Assembly (NCBI RefSeq): GCF_000725125.1
Contig: NZ_JFCB01000015.1
Span: 62,001-126,000, forward strand
DNA from: Streptomyces toyocaensis
GTDB taxonomy: Bacteria > Actinomycetota > Actinomycetes > Streptomycetales > Streptomycetaceae
Length of the DNA: 64,000 bases
Reading direction: 5' to 3'
Position 1 is the first letter of the stretch, and every line of letters begins with the position of its first letter. The notes under the pieces are model-generated. The model saw only the letters and a program-made list of their open reading frames with translations. It had not been told where the DNA came from and searched no databases. This document shows positions 60,995 through 64,000 of the stretch, piece by piece. The position numbers and the translations under genes were made by a program.

Positions 60995-62262
60995 TGATGT
61001 ACGACCTTCTGGTGGTGGGCGCGGGTCCGTACGGTCTGTCGATCGCGTCCCACGCCGCGGCCGCCGGACTGAACCTGCGTGTGTTCGGCCGGCCCATGGC
61101 GTCCTGGCGGGACCACATGCCCGCCGGCATGTTCCTGAAGTCGGAGCCGTGGGCGTCCAACCTCTCCGACCCGGCCGGACGCTGGCGGCTGGACGCGTAC
61201 TGCGCCGAGCAGGGCATGACGGCGCGTCACGCCCAGCCGATCCCGGTGGAGGCGTTCGCCTCGTACGGCCTGTGGTTCGCCCGCAACGCCGTGCCGCCGG
61301 TGGACGAGCGCACGATCACGCGGGTGTCGTCCGGCCCCGACGGCTTCACCGCGGTCACCGAGGACGGCGAGGCGCTGCACGCGCGGACGGTGGCGCTGGC
61401 GATCGGCGTGATGCCGTTCATCGAGGTGCCGGCCGCCCTGCGCGGACTGCACCCCACGCTGGTGACGCACAGCAGCCACCACAGCGACCTGGGCCACTTG
61501 CAGGGCAAGGACGTCACGGTGATCGGCGGCGGCCAGGCGGCCCTGGAGACGGCGGCGCTCCTCGCCGAACAGGGCACACGGGTGCGGGTACTGGCGCGGG
61601 CCGAGCGGCTGCGGTGGAACGACGTCCCGCCGGCCTGGGAGCGTTCCTGGTGGCAGTCGGTCCGCTCGCCGCACAGCGGCCTCGGTCCCGGATGGCGGAA
61701 CTGGTTCTACTCGGAGCGCCCCGGCCTGTTCCGGCGGCTGCCGGAGGCGACGCGTTCGCGGATCGCGGCCACGGCGCTGGGCCCGGCCGGCGCGTGGTGG
61801 GTGCGGGAGCGTGTGGAGCGGGCGGTGGACCTGCTGCCGGGCCACGAGGTGACCGCGGCCGCCGCGGTGCCGGGCGGACTGCGGCTGGACCTGACGGACC
61901 GCGCCGGCGCCCGGCGCAGTCTGGAGACCGAACACGTCATCGCCGCCACGGGCTTCAAGGCGCACCGTGACCGGCTCGGGCTGCTCTCCGCGGAGTTGCG
62001 CGGGACGCTCGCCGCGCTGCCCGACGGCTCCCCGGCGCTCGGTCACACCTTCGAGTCCTCGCACCCGGGTCTGTTCTTCGCCGGGCTGGTGACCGCGTCC
62101 GGTTTCGGACCGGCGATGCGCTTCGTGCACGGCGCCACGTTCACGGCGTCGACACTGGTCCAGGGGGTGCGCCGGCGGCTCGGGGCGACCCCGGTGCGCG
62201 GCACGGTTCCCGTGCCGGGGAGCGCCCACCGCAGCGGGACGCCGGCGCCGGTGCGCGGCTGA
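60994..62262 (+). CDS. FAD-dependent oxidoreductase, flavin-monooxygenase-like
   Basis: This 422-residue flavoenzyme starts at ATG 60994, overlapping the ATP-grasp stop. It has two nucleotide-binding motifs: LLVVGAGPYGLSIASHAAAA (FAD, near the N-terminus) and VTVIGGGQAALETAALLAEQ (NAD(P)H, near 170-190). A late ATGF-like signature (HVIAATGFKAHRDRL) fits the class B monooxygenase and thioredoxin-reductase-like group. The reaction is unknown: oxidation or N-hydroxylation of an amine made with the neighbouring ligase is one possibility. It is the last gene of the locus and is followed by a strong hairpin. Confidence 0.85.
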   Translation: MMYDLLVVGAGPYGLSIASHAAAAGLNLRVFGRPMASWRDHMPAGMFLKSEPWASNLSDPAGRWRLDAYCAEQGMTARHAQPIPVEAFASYGLWFARNAVPPVDERTITRVSSGPDGFTAVTEDGEALHARTVALAIGVMPFIEVPAALRGLHPTLVTHSSHHSDLGHLQGKDVTVIGGGQAALETAALLAEQGTRVRVLARAERLRWNDVPPAWERSWWQSVRSPHSGLGPGWRNWFYSERPGLFRRLPEATRSRIAATALGPAGAWWVRERVERAVDLLPGHEVTAAAAVPGGLRLDLTDRAGARRSLETEHVIAATGFKAHRDRLGLLSAELRGTLAALPDGSPALGHTFESSHPGLFFAGLVTASGFGPAMRFVHGATFTASTLVQGVRRRLGATPVRGTVPVPGSAHRSGTPAPVRG

Positions 62263-62280
62263 GCGGGGAGCACGACGCAA

Positions 62281-62311
62281 CGTCCCCCGGACCTGGTAGG
62301 TCCGGGGGACG
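62281..62311. terminator. Bidirectional terminator between oxidoreductase and long chaplin
   Basis: CGTCCCCCGGACC and GGTCCGGGGGACG form a perfect 13-bp stem around TGGTA, followed by TTT, between the two convergent genes. Confidence 0.9.
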
Positions 62312-62365
62312 TTTCCGCTGGAGGGGGCGGGTGCCGGGCGGGGCGGGTCCGGCACCCGTCGAGGG

Positions 62366-63304
62366 CTACCGGCGGGCGGGACGGCCGCGGCGGTACAGCA
62401 TCGCACCGCCCGTGAGCAGCACGGCTCCGGCGGCCGATGCGGCCATCAGGCCGTCGGTGCCGGTCTCCGCCAGATGCGGCGGGTTCCCGGGCTCCTCCTC
62501 GGCGGGCGGCTCCTCCTCGCGGGTCGGAGGCGTCTTCACCTTGGCGGGAGGCTCGGGCTTCTCCTTGTCCTTCTCCTTTTCCTTCTCCTTCTCCCTGTGG
62601 CCCGTCTCGTTGACGCACGTGTTGCCGCTGGCGTCGTTGAACAGGCCGACGAGGTTGACGCTGTTGCCGCACGCGTTCAGCGACAGGTCGATGGGCGCCT
62701 GGATGAGGTTCCCGGACAGCACGCCGGGCGAGCCCTTGGCGGCGCCCACCGCGTGCGCGCCGCCGCTCTCGGCGTGCGAGGCACCCGACGCCGGCTCCCC
62801 GTGGGAGGAGTGCGCCGAGCGGTCCGCGGACTTCCCGTCGGCGTCGGAGCCGTGCGAGCCGTGCGAGATGTTGGCGCAGGTGTTGTCGGTCGCGCTGTTG
62901 AGCGCCGCGGCACCGTTGACGGAGTTGCCGCAGGCGTTCACCGGAGCGTGGACCGGTGCCTGCACGTTGTTCCCGGAGATCACACCGGGCGAACCCTTGG
63001 TGCCGCCGACCGCGTGGGCGCCGCCCGCGGATTCACCGTGCTTGTCACCGGACGTGCCGGAGCTGTTGACGCACGTGTTGTCGGACGCCTCGTTCAGGGC
63101 GCCGAACGCGGTGACGGTGTTGCCACAGGCGTTCACCGGCACGTGGACCGGTGCCTGCACGTTGTTCCCGGACAGCACACCGGGAGAATCCTCGGCACCG
63201 CCCCCCGCGAACGAGTCGGCGAGGGCGGGGGTTCCGTACAGGGACAGAATGCCCGTGGCGGCGGCGGCCGCCGCGAACACTCCCCTGCTCAGATTCTGTC
63301 GCAA
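62366..63304 (-). CDS. Long chaplin with three chaplin domains and LAETG anchor
   Basis: I choose the TTG at 63304, giving MRQNLSRGVFAAAAAATGIL, the usual chaplin N-terminus; AGGAAG lies ahead at a nine-base spacer. The GTG at 63343 would add 13 unlikely residues. The 312-residue protein has three chaplin domains (about residues 38-75, 105-140, 188-226), each with SPGV-[LI]-SGN..QAP... and two cysteines (CGN..., NTCVN or NTCAN). Spacers are Ser/His/Gly-rich. A Glu/Lys/Pro-rich stretch, LAETGTDG, a hydrophobic span and RRGRPARR form a sortase signal. Known long chaplins (ChpA-C) carry two domains, so this one has an extra. Confidence 0.93.
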   Translation of the reverse strand: MRQNLSRGVFAAAAAATGILSLYGTPALADSFAGGGAEDSPGVLSGNNVQAPVHVPVNACGNTVTAFGALNEASDNTCVNSSGTSGDKHGESAGGAHAVGGTKGSPGVISGNNVQAPVHAPVNACGNSVNGAAALNSATDNTCANISHGSHGSDADGKSADRSAHSSHGEPASGASHAESGGAHAVGAAKGSPGVLSGNLIQAPIDLSLNACGNSVNLVGLFNDASGNTCVNETGHREKEKEKEKDKEKPEPPAKVKTPPTREEEPPAEEEPGNPPHLAETGTDGLMAASAAGAVLLTGGAMLYRRGRPARR

Positions 63305-63382
63305 TGTGGTTGTCTTCCTGCTTGAAGAGTTGGGAGCGGCCACGCGTTCTGGCCCTCCGCTGCCGCATGGCCTACTCCCTCA

Positions 63383-63410
63383 TCAACCCGACTCGGCGGA
63401 ATCGGTTGCG
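63383..63410 (-). promoter_or_regulatory. Sigma-BldN-like promoter candidate of the long chaplin
   Basis: On the minus strand CGCAAC, exactly 16 bases, GGTTGA (10 of 12 against CGTAAC-N16-CGTTGA), with the -10 ending about 79 bases before the TTG start. Chaplin genes are known targets of sigma-BldN. Confidence 0.5.
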
Positions 63411-63469
63411 CAGGTTCACCCGGTTGGCCCGATCCGCGGGCCGGCGCCGGGGCGCCACGGGGCGGGTCG

Positions 63470-64000
63470 TCAGGACACCACGTCCTTGCGCACGAACCCG
63501 CGGAACGCCAGCGCGAACAGCACGAGTGCGTACGTCACGGAGACCGCCGCGCCCTGGATCATGCCGGACCACTCCGGGCTCGGCTGGACGGCGTCCGCCC
63601 ACGCGAACTGCCAGTGCGCGGGCAGGAAGTGACGCCAGTCGCCCAGGGCGGTGACGGCGTCCAGCACGTTGCCGACGATGGTCAGGCCGACCGCGCCGCC
63701 GACCGCGCCCAGCGGGGCGTCGGTGCGGGTGGACAGCCAGAACGCGAGCCCGGCGGTGACGAGCTGCGACACGAAGAGGTACGCCACCACCACGACGAGC
63801 CGCTGCGCCGCCGTCCCCGGGTCCAGCGCGCCGCCGGTGGGGATCTGCAGCGGGCCCCAGCCGTAGGCGACCGTGCCGACGGCGAGCGCCACCACCGGGA
63901 GCAGCACCATCGCGGCGAGGCTCAGCCCCAGTCCCACGACCAGCTTGGACCACAGCAGCCGCATCCGGGGCACGGGCGCGGCGAGCAGATAGCGCAGGGA
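63470..64000 (-). CDS. ABC-2 type transporter permease (5' truncated by window edge)
   Basis: The open frame runs off the right end; the visible 176 residues begin SLRYLLAAPVPRMRLLWSK, the loop of ABC-2 permeases just after a first span. Four or five more membrane spans follow (GLGLSLAAMVLLPVVALAVG; LVVVVAYLFVSQLVTAGLAF; LGAVGGAVGLTIVGNVLDAV; GMIQGAAVSVTYALVLFALA). The C-terminus is FRGFVRKDVVS, typical of bacitracin/daunorubicin-type exporters. An ATPase gene is expected just outside the window. Substrate unknown. Confidence 0.9.
   Translation of the reverse strand, partial: SLRYLLAAPVPRMRLLWSKLVVGLGLSLAAMVLLPVVALAVGTVAYGWGPLQIPTGGALDPGTAAQRLVVVVAYLFVSQLVTAGLAFWLSTRTDAPLGAVGGAVGLTIVGNVLDAVTALGDWRHFLPAHWQFAWADAVQPSPEWSGMIQGAAVSVTYALVLFALAFRGFVRKDVVS

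Overview
The window is chromosomal DNA from a Streptomyces-type actinobacterium. The evidence is the very high GC content with strong third-position GC bias, frequent GTG/TTG starts, a GlnX/GlnH/PknG signalling locus, chaplins, a cell-wall-anchored thioester protein, and an SsbB/dynamin pair of the kind used in Streptomyces sporulation. All assignments come from reading the sequence; no database search was run.

Layout. 1-7450: end of an ABC ATPase plus its FtsX-type permease, an HNH endonuclease, an MscS channel, and a ROK regulator / GH4 glycosidase / BadF-type kinase sugar operon with a palindrome in front of the regulator. 7710-18595: one long plus-strand signalling operon encoding a GlnX-like four-helix sensor, a GlnH-like binding protein, an unknown protein, a PknG-like kinase with rubredoxin-type and TPR regions, a PP2C phosphatase with zinc ribbons, a VWA protein and a zinc-ribbon/FHA protein. 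18601-20068: a PCMT-type methyltransferase and a truncated globin. 20212-27275: a two-permease FtsX-type ABC exporter whose ATPase carries an AbrB-like tail. 27295-30051 (minus): ettA, a thioesterase and an unknown protein.

30093-35896 is a small integrated element bounded by an imperfect 44-bp direct repeat. It carries a DUF4262 protein, a GntR regulator with operator-like palindromes, a string of small overlapping ORFs, a second GntR gene with an apparent +1 frameshift, an excisionase and a tyrosine integrase. No replication or transfer gene is recognisable.

36068-48100 is rich in cell-surface and developmental genes: secreted proteins, a TQXA/LAETG thioester surface protein, ssbB with the dynamin-like pair dynB/dynA, tRNA-Arg(TCT), an alpha/beta hydrolase with a cysteine in the nucleophile elbow, a tandemly duplicated pair of small secreted proteins, and a short chaplin behind a good match to the sigma-BldN promoter consensus.

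48109-62262 is an exopolysaccharide locus that looks Wzx/Wzy-dependent: secreted protein, glycosyltransferases, undecaprenyl-phosphate sugar transferase, O-antigen-ligase-like polymerase, MurJ-like flippase with a long repetitive N-terminus, polysaccharide deacetylase, Wzz-like protein, a convergent GH26 hydrolase, an ATP-grasp ligase and an FAD oxidoreductase. It is followed by a convergent long chaplin with three chaplin domains rather than the usual two, and by an ABC-2 permease cut by the window end. The second half of the window therefore reads as a surface-coat region, with hydrophobic chaplins, anchored adhesin-like proteins and a polysaccharide side by side.
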